Positions 1 through 11,395 are shown, counted from the stretch's first letter. The stretch: DNA of 64,000 nt from Megaleporinus macrocephalus (GCA_021613375.1 CM038722.1:25454941-25518940); one strand, 5' to 3'. Numbers and translations: made by a program. Notes: generated by a model not told the origin, from the sequence alone.

Positions 1-137
1 TAGTGTATCTAAAACGTTTGACTGGTAGTGTATCTAAAACGTTTGACTTGTAGTGATCTAAAACGTTTGACTGGTAGTGTATCTAAAACGTTTGACTGGT
101 AGTGTATCTAAAACGTTTGGCTCGTAGTGTACTAAAA
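1..137 (+). repeat. 24-25 bp minisatellite array (5-prime copy)
   Basis: About five tandem copies of a unit reading GGTAGTGTATCTAAAACG followed by TTTGACT. The window opens inside the array, so its true length is unknown. The same unit, in the same orientation, builds the much larger array near 10.1-11.4 kb. Confidence 0.95.
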
Positions 138-1170
138 TGCATATAGAGAAATTGGAGGTACATGTTTTTCGTTGGATACCAACATTATAACAAGCCTTTA
201 AAAAGAATGTCAGGTGGCATATAATTGAAATTTTATGTTCAAAACCAACTTGTGACGATGTATGTCAATTAAAAATTCTAACGCACTATATATTTCTTTA
301 GATATGAAATTTTAAGTGATTGTAAATGTGTTAAACTTTTAAACTGTATATAAAAAAACAGCCCTCAGCTACAAAGAGTTAAAATATACTGGCGCTCTAC
401 TGAGATGAAAGCCTGAACCTTAAAACTCGGCAGAGCTGTTAAATGCGTTGTGATCAACATTCTCTCCCTTCCCCGGCGTGATCCCCCAGGGATTGGTCTT
501 CTAGAAACAGAATAAGCCTACTTTGGAGCGAAACCAGCCCGTCAATGAGGATTCTCACTTTTTAATCTAGGACAAGGCTCAATCTGTGCCTGGAAAACTA
601 GCCCTGAACAGAATTAACAGGCTATCACTTATTTATTTATATTTACTTGCTTTCTGGTGCTTTCAGTAGGTGGAGGTGAGGATATTTATGGAAGGACGCG
701 TTCTGAGTTTCAGGATGTTACCTTAATGTAAGTGCCGTGTATCAGGCCAAACTGCGGCCTAAATTTTGTCCCAATTCACTCCCATTATAAACATAAAACT
801 AACAAATCAGCATTTTCGGAACTCTGGAGACTTCCTGAGTTTCTGCTGGTTGCATGAACTTAGGGCAGGGCCTCCTAAACCTGATATGGTATTCTTGATT
901 CAAGTAATTAGCAAATTTCTGAGATGAAGTTGGATTAATTTACTCATTATGTCTTCATAATGGCCGCACATCAGGAAAAAAAAAACAATAGTCATTTCCA
1001 GGAATTTATTTACAAAAAATAGTAAGTCACTGTACAGATCAGCTGCCTTTTACAATCCCTGCCTTTGACCAAGACATGCGCCTGGGAGAGCCACTTATGA
1101 GGTTTATGTGGGCTTATCTAACATTTCCAACATCCATTTATACAATTAAGCAGGCTGTTTGATACTGTGC
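138..1170. other. unannotated AT-rich stretch
   Basis: No gene or recognised repeat is seen. Reading frames are short and interrupted on both strands. A slightly more GC-rich patch at about 400-560 has no recognisable motif. Confidence 0.6.
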
Positions 1171-1171
1171 T

Positions 1172-1174
<3 letters not shown>

Positions 1175-1269
<95 letters not shown>

Positions 1270-1284
1270 TGTGTGTGTGTGTGT
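1175..1284. repeat. (AT)n-(GT)n compound microsatellite
   Basis: About 21 AT units (1175-1216) pass directly into about 34 GT units (1217-1284) with one interruption at 1262-1264. The Z-DNA-prone GT tract next to an AT tract is common in fish genomes. The small frames across it (poly-HT, poly-YI, poly-VC) are artefacts. Confidence 0.98.
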
Positions 1285-1490
1285 TTAAAAGGTAAGATTC
1301 ACACTCATGCCGACCCTGACTGGGCTGGTAGTAGATTGGAGAAGTAGGTTGGATTATCGACACCCCACGTCAGAGAGTGTGAAAAACACTATTTAAGATC
1401 ACCCCAATCTCAGGAGAACAAGTTATGGGCAGTTATGCTTTACTGGGCCTCCATTTTATATCCCTTTTGTATATATCTATTTTATACATA

Positions 1491-3087
1491 CAGTGGTGTG
1501 AAAAAGTGTTTGCCCCCTTCCTGATTTTCTGATTTTTTCCATGTTTGTCACACTTAAATGTTTCGGAACATCAAACCAATTTAAATATTAGTCAAAGACA
1601 GCACAGGTAAACGCAAAATGCTATTTTTAAATGAAGGTGTTTATTGTTAAGGGAGAAAAAAAATCCAAACCTACATGGCCCTGTGTAAAAAAGTGATTGC
1701 CACATAAACCTAATAGCTGGTTGGGCCACCCTTAGCAGCAACAACTGCAATCAAGCATTTTCGATAACTTGCAATGAGTCTTTTACAGCGTTGTGGAGGA
1801 ATTTTGGCCCACTCATCTTTGCAGAATTGTTGTAATTCAGCCACATTGGAGGGTTTTCGAGCATGAACGGCCTTTTCAAGGTCATGCCACAGCATCTCAA
1901 TCGGATTCAGGTCAGGCCACTCCAAAATCTTCATTTTGTTTTTCTTTAGCCATTCAGAGGTGGACTTGCTGGTGTGTTTTGGATCATTGTCCTGCTGCAA
2001 ATCCCAAGTTCGTTTCAGCTTAAGGTCACGAACAGATGGTCGGACATTCTCCTTCAGGATCTTTTGGTAGATAGCAGAATTCATAGTTCCATTTATCACA
2101 GCAAGTCTTCCAGACCCTGATGCAGCAAAACAGCCCCAGACCATCACACCACCACCACCATATTTTACTGTTGGTATAATGTTCTTTTTCTGGAATGCAG
2201 TGTTTCTTTTACACCAGATGTACTAGGACACACACCTTCTAAACAGTTCAACTTAACATCCACAGAATGTTTTCCCAAAAGTCTTGGGGATCATCAAGAT
2301 GTGTTCCAGAAAAATTGAGACGAGCTTTAATGTTCTTTTTGCTCAGCAGTGGTTTTCGTCTAGGAACTCTGCCATGTAGGCCTTTTTTGCCCAGTCTCTT
2401 TCTGATGGTGGAGGCGTGAACACTGACCTTAACTGAGGCAAGTGAGGCCTGCAGTTCTTTGGATGTTGTTGCGGGGTCTTTTGTGACCTCTTGGATGAGT
2501 CGTCACTGTGCTCTTGCGGCAATTTTGGGCAGCCAGCCACTCCTGGGAAGGTTCGCCACTGTTCCATGTCTTCGCCATTTGTGGACAATGGCTCTCACGG
2601 TGGTTCGCTGGATTCCCAAAGCTTTGGAAATGGCTTTATAACCCTTTCCAGACTGATAGATCTCAATTACCTTCTTTCTCAATTGTTCCTGAATTTCTCT
2701 GGATCTCGGCACGATGTGTAACTTTTAAAAATCTTTTGGTGGACTTTACTTTGTCAGGCAGGTCCTATTTAAGTGATGTCTTGAGAACAGGTGTGGCAAT
2801 AATCAGGCCTGGGTGTGGCTAGAGACAGTGTACTCAGGTGTCAGAAACCACAGTGACGGTATATTTTAACAAGGGGGCAATCACTTTTTCACACAGGGCC
2901 ATGTAGGTTTGGATTTTTTTTTCTCCCTTAATAATAAACACCTTTATTTAAAAATAGCATTTTGTGTTTACCTGTGTTGTCTTTGACTAATATTTAAATT
3001 GGTTTGATGTTCCGAAACATTTAAGTTTGACAAACATGCAAAAAATCAGGAAATCAGGAAGGGGGCAAACACTTTTTCACACCACTG
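1491..3087 (-). mobile_element. Tc1-like transposon copy, full length but inactive
   Basis: The element is bounded by TA dinucleotides (1489-1490 and 3088-3089), and its ends are inverted copies of CAGTGGTGTGAAAAAGTG. The terminal inverted repeats are long, roughly 200 bp each (about 1491-1700 and 2875-3087). The 1.6-kb length and single reverse-strand transposase fit the Tc1 family, which excises and inserts at TA sites. It is a two-ended fossil: the ends are largely intact but the gene inside is broken. Confidence 0.95.
1710..2712 (-). pseudogene. Tc1-like DD34E transposase, degenerate
   Basis: This is the reverse-strand transposase of the surrounding Tc1 element. The N-terminal paired-type helix-turn-helix is readable (residues such as SREIQEQLRKKVIEIYQSGK, then VANLPRSGWLPK), and the C-terminal part carries QQDNDPKHTSK and NPIEMLWHDLEKAV. 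Four lesions are visible. The expected start ATG reads GTG at 2712. A TGA near 2500 sits where relatives have an arginine codon, consistent with CpG decay. The segment around the first catalytic aspartate (about 2265-2250) is deleted and frameshifted. Twelve bases are missing between the second aspartate and the glutamate, giving 30 rather than 34 residues between them. It cannot encode a working enzyme. Family assignment is secure; the subfamily is not determined. Confidence 0.93.
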
Positions 3088-4579
3088 TATATGTACAATA
3101 ATAAAATACTATGTGAAGACTGAGATAAAAACCCAAATATTTATAAATAAAACATGATTATGAGGATTTAGTTCAGATGTCTTTATCCATCAGTTTTAAT
3201 TTACATCAGTAGATACTTTGACACATTGTTGGAGTTTACTATGCTTCCCATGCTTGCACTACACTAGTCAACCAGCTGTCACACGGATATACACAGATTC
3301 AGACAGGAATAAACTCTAGACAGAAATAAACTCTCGAGGAAACTAAGAAAATTAATGAATGATGTTCTCTTAGAGACTACTGAGTAACACAAGAAACAAA
3401 ATTCAATAACTCTAATGTATAATAATGTATAAGCTAGAAAAGGAATTCAAGGCCTCGGGTTGCTATTGCACAAGGTAAGGCAAAACAGTATAGTAACAAC
3501 AAAAAATAAAGATAGAAAATAAAATTATAGTGCAGTTACACAGTGTAAACAGTGTAGACCACTTCGGTTGTGCAGTCGACAGTACAAATATGTAATAAAA
3601 ACAGAAATATTTATATATAATAATAATAATGTAAAATGTGATAATAGGTAGGGGAGCAGGTTTGGTCTGTTGGGGGGAGCTGCAGTATGACGGGGCAAAA
3701 AAATGTGTACCTGCAATTATCTTATCACATTGACATTTTATGATATTTATGTCAAAGTTAAAAACATAAATACATAAATAATATTATTAACAGGATATTT
3801 TCCTTTCATATGTTAACCAGCAATCTTAACCCAATACCCAACAATGATAAATGTGATGATATTTATGAAGAAAAAAGAAGGACTATTTTTGGTAGGTTAG
3901 TGCTTCTTTCTTTTTTCTCGCTATGGACTAAAGCTAGAATGTGCAGAGAAACAGAATTACATTTTGGGTGTTATTAGAGGGGTGAACTGTTGTGCACATC
4001 TACATAATATTATCTCATAGTGCTCATAGTTGGTGTACTCGTCTAATGTATTTTTTCGAATCGTATGTACTTTTGCGACTAATCTGTGTATTTTAATTGA
4101 CAATCATTCCCAAACATGGCATAATTTTAAAAGGCGGACAGCATGTATCAACCCCACCACTGCCACACACACCCCTCTTACCCCCATAAAGCTTACACCA
4201 TTGGTTATAGAAGTTTAAACTGTGGTGGGATTAACTACTTTACTGTGATGTGCTACTCTGTGTTGTGTTAGTTTGTATAGTTGTGGGTTCTCAGTCTAGT
4301 CGAGTAGTCCATACATTTGCAGTGCCCCCACATTGAACACCATCTCAGGAGGGCATTATTTACCAGTTGAGAACCACTGGTTTTACCTATAACCACTCAT
4401 TTTGGGCTAGAACCTGATGGTGAAACGCCTAAATCTAAACTGAAAGCCCCTTTCCATAAAATGCATATTCTATGAATATTCCTTTCTGAAGTTGTGAGTG
4501 GTGCGTAAGTTTGTGCTTCAGCAGCGTGAGCCTAGGGGGGAAGTGCATCTTTGACCTTTCTGGTCAAACTCAACTACTA
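3088..4579. other. AT-rich stretch without a gene
   Basis: No coding signal. There are short TAA/AAT-rich runs near 3600-3640. The segment ending at 4363-4380 (CAGTTGAGAACCACTGG) resembles a hAT/Charlie-type terminus read inward, but no matching partner end was found nearby, so it is not called as an element. Confidence 0.5.
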
Positions 4580-5160
4580 ATTAAACAGATGACAGATTTT
4601 TATAGAGGGAGTTGTCGGCTCCGTGACAGCGGTCACCTTGACTGCTTTCCAGACGGGCCCTGGTGGTGGCCGCCTCTCCTCCAAACCTTCCAGTAACGGG
4701 TAAACACAAAGCCCCAGCCATCCGTAAACTCATTAAGTACCTCTTAATTAAAACGCCGGGTCATCAGCATGCAAGACACCGAGATCAAAACAGGCGAAAA
4801 AGCCTTGGATGTGTCTCACAAAGGAGATCTTTTGAAGTAAATATATAATGAAAGTCTTAATCAGATGAGCTGCGTCTCGTGGTCCGGGCCTTTCTTTCTC
4901 ACAATGCGCTGGAGACGATATTGGGTCATCCTCGGACCACTAAGGCTTGCTGCGGGGTGCTTTCGAGTGCAACGGACCTGAACGACTACACCAAAGCCAT
5001 CTCTTTGTCGTGGGATCAAAAAGAGAACTTCTCGTGAACTTTAAGCTAGCGTGGCCTCAGCGCGATGCTCCTGCTGGTAGATATTCTACAGCAGGGCTGA
5101 CGTCCTCATGTATTGCATATTATTTGTGATGTCTGTGGGGTTTCCCCTGCCCGCACACTT
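4580..5160. other. single-copy, moderately GC-rich block; candidate conserved noncoding sequence
   Basis: This segment lacks repeat features and has more CpG than its surroundings (for example around 4640-4690 and 4860-5060). It contains AT-hook and homeodomain-like cores such as CTCTTAATTAAAACG near 4741. No open frame longer than about 60 codons is present on either strand. The regulatory suggestion is an inference from composition only. Confidence 0.25.
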
Positions 5161-5291
5161 CTGATTTGACTCATCATGGTAATTATGAAGGCCTTAATGA
5201 GCACAATGTTGATTTGAGAAACTGTGTAATTTGTGGAGTCCCCAGGAACATGGCCGCAGATTGTTCCGCTAGAAGAAACACTGGTTATCTA

Positions 5292-6378
5292 GGGTCTGTC
5301 TCAAAATCTAGTAAGGGTCTAGTAAGGGTCCTTATTATGGCCGGATTGTAAGGAATCAACAAACACTTCTTAGACGCTAAGACAATCCCATGATGCAACA
5401 CAGGAAAATCTACGAGCAGTGAAGTGGTTTTAAAATGTGAGTTATTTTGATTTTCTCTGGTGTTTTAATGTGTTTCTGGTCATATAATCACACAAAACAG
5501 TTTTTATTACCATCTTAGCAACGAGTCATTGACCATTTTGCAGTTTTATACTGGAGCCATTTTTTAAGCCTGAGCTATTGTTTTGGATGCCAGCCAGTAG
5601 CTTAGCAACCAGCTAAACCACCAGTCACGTTCTGCAGTGGGCGGGAACAAGCCGTGGCGCAGTTGTTCTCTAACGAATAGTGATGGCCAGATGAAGCCTC
5701 TTGAAGCATTGAAACTTTCCCTCCAGGTGGTTCAAAAAAGGTTTATTACTCGAAGCTTCATGTGGACACTAACGCCCCTGCTGGCCAAAACTTTTATTGT
5801 CATTTCAACTTTTTGCGATGGCCTCTTGCAACGTTGTCAGCATGGAAACAAGTACATACATAAAACACCTTAATTTCATTTTCTGTGGTTCATTCATTTG
5901 TTTATCTGATCTTTGTTTGAATGTGGGGGGAATAGAGGTCTGTTAATAAAAAAAAAAACTGCCAGTATGATTTCAATCAGTAAATAAATCCAATAGGATG
6001 TGAGATATTGATGTTAAAACTGTTGCAGTGGTTTTAAGAGATGGGACAGTGATTTTGGGGTGATGGTGACTTACATTTTTATTAAGAAAAAATAAATCAT
6101 GCCAATACTTAAACCACATCCTGAACCAGTGAGGCTTTAGACGTCATCAATGACATCACCCTCCCTTAACGAAGCAAGCCTCGATACGCGCTTCATAAAC
6201 GACTTCCTAGATTTCTCGACACCAGCTCTGAAGCCTCGGTATAATTTTCCCATCACTACTAACTAAAGCATCTTAATAATCTGTTTTATGAGGAGAGATG
6301 AGGAGAGAACGCTGCTACTTAAACAGATGCCTACCTAGACAGCCTACTTACACACTCACTAGGTTTTGAGACACACCC
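5292..6378. mobile_element. palindromic MITE copy (GGGTGTGTCTCAAAACC family) split by a nested hAT insertion
   Basis: The left end begins GGGTCTGTCTCAAAA and the right end is TTTTGAGACACACCC (6364-6378). Its interior matches the copies at 6379-6918 and 16492-17152 (shared blocks include CCCATGATGCAACACAGG and GAGGAGAGATGAGGAGAGA). The copy is interrupted by the 581-bp element at 5678-6258. Without that insert and its target duplication it is about 0.5 kb. It has no coding capacity, so it is a non-autonomous DNA transposon; the superfamily is not established. Confidence 0.85.
5678..6258. mobile_element. nested hAT-type MITE with 8-bp target duplication
   Basis: The termini are TAGTGATGG and its inverse CCATCACTA. 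The flanks are CTAACGAA (5670-5677) and CTAACTAA (6259-6266), an 8-bp direct duplication with one mismatch, as expected for hAT insertion. The subterminal sequences are rich in GAAGC/GCTTC motifs (GAAGCCTC near each end). There is no transposase. The uninterrupted sister copy near 6790-6830 shows the pre-insertion site. Confidence 0.88.
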
Positions 6379-6918
6379 AGTATGTGCGCGACATGTAGGC
6401 TGTCCCAATTCTTAAAAACCTTAAACATGCTGTCTACTGAGACACCTTATTTTTGCCCGTTTGTAAGGAATCAACGAACGCTTCATCAGCTGCTAAGGCA
6501 ATCCCATGATGCAACACAGGCGAAGCAGGCTGAAGTAGTTTTTTTTTTGTGAGTTATTTTGATTCTTTCTGGAGTTTTATTGTGTTTCTGGTCATATAAT
6601 CACACAAAACAGTTTTTATTATCAACTCTGTAACAAATCATTCACCATTTAGCAGTTTTATACTCGAGCTGTTAGCATTTATGCTAGCGGATTTTTAAGC
6701 CTTGGGCTATTGTTTTGGATGCCGGCCAGTAGCTTAGCAACCAACTAAAACACCGGTCGTGTGCTGCAGTGGGCGGAACAAGCCGTGACGCAGTCTCTCT
6801 CTAACTAGAGCATCTCGGTAATCTGTTTATGAGGAGAGATGAGGAGAGAACACTGATACTTACACAGCTGCCTACGTAGACAGCCTACTTAGACACTCAC
6901 TGAGTTTTGAGACAGACC
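6379..6918. mobile_element. second copy of the GGGTGTGTCTCAAAACC-type MITE, left end missing
   Basis: This begins directly after the right terminus of the first copy, at internal sequence (AGTATGTGCGCGACATGTAG), and ends with TTTTGAGACAGACCC (6904-6918). It is uninterrupted and therefore shows the ancestral state of the nested insertion site. The head-to-tail arrangement with no spacer suggests a dimer or a recombination product. Confidence 0.8.
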
Positions 6919-7520
6919 CCTAATCACCATTCACTGTTGTCTTCATAGAAAAAGTCAGCAGTATGCCAGACAGTCACAGGCAAAAATTTGGGCGCCCATG
7001 TTAGGGAGAAAAAAAACAAACATGAGTTCTTAATGTGTTTCTCTATTTAAGTGTGTTTTCTGTGGCTGAGCGTGGGGAGAAGCATGTGTTGACTTGATTT
7101 CACTTAGAAAACCAGCATAATTTTCATCTCAGCACCCCTGAAAATGGCATTCTCTCCCAAACTCCATTTTTTACTGAATACATTTAAATATCTCTGATAT
7201 TGTGGTTAGTTTCACTTCACTGTCGCTGTAGTGCTACAATAACCAACCAGCAAACCATCCTCCTCTTCATTTTACCGAATTGCGGTTTAAATGGTGTTGA
7301 ATATTCTAAAGTAAAGCAAGTCTGAAAACCTGACTGTGTATTCAAAACACTGTTCTTACTTAGCTGAGGGCGGTGAGATGACACATGCAGCGTATTTTTG
7401 AAATGCAGTCATAGTTGTGTCAAAATAATCAAACTGGTTTTGTGATGCACTGAAACATTTCCTAAAGAATCATCACCTAACCAAACTGACTTCCCATTTA
7501 GTGCACTATATGGTGAATTG
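6919..7520. other. unannotated
   Basis: No gene. A motif near 6978-7005 (GGCAAAAATTTGGGCGCCCA) resembles one end of a Tc1-type element, but the other end was not found. Confidence 0.4.
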
Positions 7521-7720
7521 GGCATGGTTTCAAACACAGCCCTGGAGCAGCCCTGCCCTTAATAGCCTATTTTGTTGTTTTTCTTGCTCTAACACGCCTG
7601 CACCAAATAATCAGCTAATTAACAAACTCTTCCAGAGTTTAAGTGGTTGTTTGAGAGCAGGAAAACACTCAAATGTGCAGGGCGATGGTCCTCCAGTACC
7701 AGGGTAATGAACTTTTGGAA
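7521..7720. mobile_element. fragment of a fish hAT-like MITE
   Basis: Blocks such as AGAGCAGGAAAACACTCAAA, TGCAGGGCGATGGTCCTCCA and CAGTACCAGGG recur in a common fish repeat with CAGGG-type ends. A related stretch lies at 37905-38100. Termini and target duplication were not found, so it is a partial copy. Confidence 0.55.
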
Positions 7721-8280
7721 TATACTTAAAGTGGAGCAGGTTTATTAAAATAGGTGCTAATTATGGTCTACAGTCAGTTTTTCACAGATGGGGGTGGCCC
7801 TATATATATTATTTCAACCCGGTAATGGTTCATATTTCTATTACATCTTTGTTTCTGACAGTGATATCCATAATTTGACTTGCTTGGTCTATATTTTGAC
7901 ATTGTATGTCTAAATTATGACTATATGTAAATTAGTTATTATTAATGTTTTATTCATTTCATAATAAAAAGGTATTTAAACATTTGCCATAATATCTGAC
8001 AAACTACTTCCAAAAACAACAGGTGACGTTTAAAAAAAAAAAAACAATATTGGCTGCCATGGCAGTGCATTCATAGCATATACTCATCAATTCACTATTT
8101 ATTACTGGTCTTGGTAAATTCGAGTCAGTGATTTAGCGAAACAACCTCCTCTCCTTTTGCACATTAGCATAAACACTTATTTATGCCAATGTGGATCACA
8201 TAGTTGGTGCAAAAGAGCTGTTGCATCTAATTTAGTAAACCAAAAAGTTAAAGTATTTAAATAACGTGATAAACATGACT
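7721..8280. other. unannotated AT-rich stretch
   Basis: No recognisable feature beyond a poly-A run near 8030-8045. Confidence 0.5.
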
Positions 8281-8673
8281 TAATCAGGATAACATAATTA
8301 TTATTATTGTTATTATTATTAATATTATTAATATTATTATTAATAATAATATTATTATTATAACAGCAGTAATAATAGTAATGATAATAATAATAATAAT
8401 GATAATAGCTATAATAACAGCATTAATAAAAATAATAGCTATAATAACAACAATAATATTATTACTATTAATAATAACAATAATAATGATATTAATAAAA
8501 GCAATAATAACAGCAATACAATAGCATTATTATTATTAATATTATTATTATTATTATCATTGCTATGTTGTAATAATAACAGCAGTAATAATAGTAATGA
8601 TAATAATAATGATAATAGCTATAATAACAGCATTAACAATAACAATAGCTACAATAACAGCAATATTATTATA

Positions 8674-8735
<62 letters not shown>

Positions 8736-8820
8736 TAATAATAATAATAATAATAATAATTATAATAATAATAATAATAGTAGTAGTAATAATAGCAGTA
8801 GTAATAATAGCAGTAATAGC

Positions 8821-8885
<65 letters not shown>

Positions 8886-8886
8886 G
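8281..8886. repeat. AAT/ATT/AAC trinucleotide tract with internal duplication
   Basis: About 600 bp consist almost wholly of AAT, ATT, AAC and AGT triplets. The strand sense switches repeatedly between ATT runs (for example 8670-8730) and AAT runs (for example 8818-8880). A roughly 80-bp block starting with AACAGCAGTAATAATAGTAA at 8362 is repeated about 215 bp later at 8578. A 110-codon open frame across it (poly-N, poly-I) is a triplet artefact. Confidence 0.97.
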
Positions 8887-9521
8887 GATTAGATTTTAAG
8901 GTTTTGCACTGACAGTAACGACATATACCAACATACTCGATTTTGCTAGGGGCTCACTGCTTTACAAGCAACTGGAAAAGAGGACTCTGTAGCACTGGTG
9001 CCAACACCATGCTAACTTTTCAATCCTGTTACCATCAATTTTCTCTCCCCTCCCCACCGTCTCAAGGATGCTATGAAGTTGTTTGAAGTTGTCGAGAGCT
9101 CTTTCAGGAGTTCAGCATTTTAAAAGAGGTTGGCGTGGATAATTAAAGGAGAGGGCGATGAAGCGAACCCTACCTATATCACAGCGGTCAGGGCTGAGTC
9201 AGAGAGACGGCGCCATAATGAGTTTGTGCCCACAGAGGCAATGAGCCTAAGGAAAAGGGAGGAGAGGAGGAGGGGGAGGAGAAGAGGATGTCAAGAAAGG
9301 AAAAGTTTGCATCCTGTGCTTAAGTTTTGAAGCTACTAATTTACTAATATTTTTTGGGGGGTGGGGGGGTATTGTGTGTGATTACCTTGGACACAGGGTC
9401 TGGCTTGTCATATGTTTTTTCAGGTTTCATTTTTAACAGCATCTGGAAATGCCAACTGCCTGCTTTGAAAATCAAAATGTCAAAAAGTCCACAATTTAAA
9501 TGAAGAATGTACATAAACACC
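8887..9521. other. single-copy block with possible regulatory sequence (about 9000-9330)
   Basis: The segment at 9000-9330 has mixed composition, several TAATTA/TAAT-type cores (GGATAATTAAAGGAG at 9137) and CpG dinucleotides. It shows no repeat structure and no real open frame. A conserved noncoding element is possible but is inferred from composition only. 9350-9370 is a G-rich run. Confidence 0.25.
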
Positions 9522-9871
9522 CACCGGCCACTTAATTAGATACACTTCTTTGTGTTTACACTTATTTTCCATTTATTCAGTTATACTAGTGAACCATATG
9601 GGATCACTATTACAATTACAGACTGTAGTTCATCTGTTTATCTGTATACTTTGTTAGTCTCATTTTACCCTGTTGTTTAATGGTTTAGGACCCCCACAGG
9701 ACCACCACAGAGCAGGTATTATTTGGGTGGTGGATGATTCTGCATCATGCTCTTGGAGTTTTAAAACATTATATTACAAACAAGTTGCTGGTTCACTTGT
9801 AGAATGTACTTAATTAAATAGACAATGAGTGTAGATGCAATATAAAATGTACCTAAAGAAGTGGCAGGAGT
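9522..9871. mobile_element. internally deleted MITE with CACCGGCCACTT ends
   Basis: The left end is CACCGGCCACTTAATTAG and the right end is the approximate inverse, TACCTAAAGAAGTGGCAGG. The interior includes GGACCCCCACAGGACCACCA, GAGCAGGTATTATTTGGGTG and GACTGTAGTTCATCTGTTT. I recognise these as parts of a large palindromic non-autonomous element abundant in catfish and characin genomes. This copy has lost most of the central palindrome. Confidence 0.75.
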
Positions 9872-10096
9872 ATGTGTGTGTTTTTCTATGCATATAAACA
9901 CAACACAACAATAACATATAAACATTAAAACAACATAAAATACATTAAAGTCAAAACTACTAAAACTTAAAATCTGTTATATTTGCTGCATGGAAAAAGA
10001 ATTTGTTAAATAAAACATCATATTTACAGATATTCAAAGAAGTTACACATTGATGAAATTCCTCTCCTTTTACATACTAATATACGAACTTCTCCT

Positions 10097-11395
10097 CAAA
10101 ATGTTTGGCTGGTAGTGTACTAAAACGTTTGTCTGGTAGTGTATCTAAAACGTTTGGCTGGTAGTGTATCTAAAACGTTTGACTGGTAGTGTACTAAAAC
10201 TTTTGACTGGTAGTGATCTAAAACGTTTGACTGGTAGTGTATCTAAAACGTTTGACTGGTAGTGTATCTAAAACGTTTGTCTGGTAGTGTATCTAAAACG
10301 TTTGGCTGGTAGTGTATCTAAAACGTTTGGCTGGTAGTGTATCTAAAAGTTTGGCTGGTAGTGTATCTAAAATGTTTGACTGGTAGTGTACTAAAACGTT
10401 TGGCTGGTAGTGTACTAAAACGTTTGACTGGTAGTGTATCTAAAACGTTTGACTGGTAGTGTATCTAAAATGTTTGACTGGTAGTGTACTAAAACGTTTG
10501 ACTGGTAGTGTATCTAAAATGTTTGACTGGTAGTGTATCTAAAACGTTTGACTGGTAGTGTATCTAAAACGTTTGACTGGTAGTGTATCTAAAATGTTTG
10601 ACTGGTAGTGTATCTAAAACGTTTGACTGGTAGTGTATCTAAAATGTTTGACTGGTAGTGTACTAAAACGTTTGACTGGTAGTGTATCTAAAACGTTTGA
10701 CTGGTAGTGTATCTAAAATGTTTGACTGGTAGTGTACTAAAACGTTTGACTGGTAGTGTATCTAAAACGTTTGACTGGTAGTGTATCTAAAACGTTTGAC
10801 TGGTAGTGTATCTAAAATGTTTGACTGGTAGTGTACTAAAACGTTTGGCTGGTAGTGTACTAAAACGTTTGACTGGTAGTGTACTAAAACGTTTGACTGG
10901 TAGTGTATCTAAAACGTTTGGCTGGTAGTGTATCTAAAACGTTTGACTGGTAGTGTACTAAAACGTTTGACTGGTAGTGATCTAAAACGTTTGACTGGTA
11001 GTGTATCTAAAACGTTTGACTGGTAGTGATCTAAAACGTTTGACTGGTAGTGATCTAAAACGTTTGACTGGTAGTGTATCTAAAATGTTTGACTGGTAGG
11101 AATTTAAAACGTTTGACTGGTAGGAATTTAAAACATTTGACTGGTAGTGATCTAAAACGTTTGACTGGTAGAAATCTAAAATGTTTGACTGGTAGGAATC
11201 TAAAACGTTTGACTGGTAGGAATCTAAAACGTTTGACTGGTAGGAATCTAAAATGTTTGACTGGTAGGAATCTAAAACGTTTGACTGGTAGTGATCTAAA
11301 ACGTTTGACTGGTAGGAATCTAAAACGTTTGACTGGTAGGAATCTAAAATGTTTGACTGGTAGGAATCTAAAACGTTTGACTGGTAGTGTTCTTC
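10097..11395 (+). repeat. large 24-25 bp minisatellite array
   Basis: About 53 tandem units. Four unit types are visible: GTGTATCT (25 bp), GTGTACT (24 bp), GTGATCT (24 bp) and GGAATCT (24 bp). The GGAATCT type is almost confined to the last 300 bp (11097-11380), and its pure 24-bp spacing creates a spurious 110-codon frame of eight-residue repeats. Each unit has one CpG inside the palindrome AAACGTTT; many units read AAATGTTT and one reads AAACATTT. Confidence 0.97.

Noticed and set aside
8560..8892. Poly-asparagine/poly-isoleucine frame
   Set aside because: Translation of an AAT/ATT triplet tract.
10097..11395. CRISPR-like regular repeats
   Set aside because: Units are directly adjacent without unique spacers, and the genome is eukaryotic.
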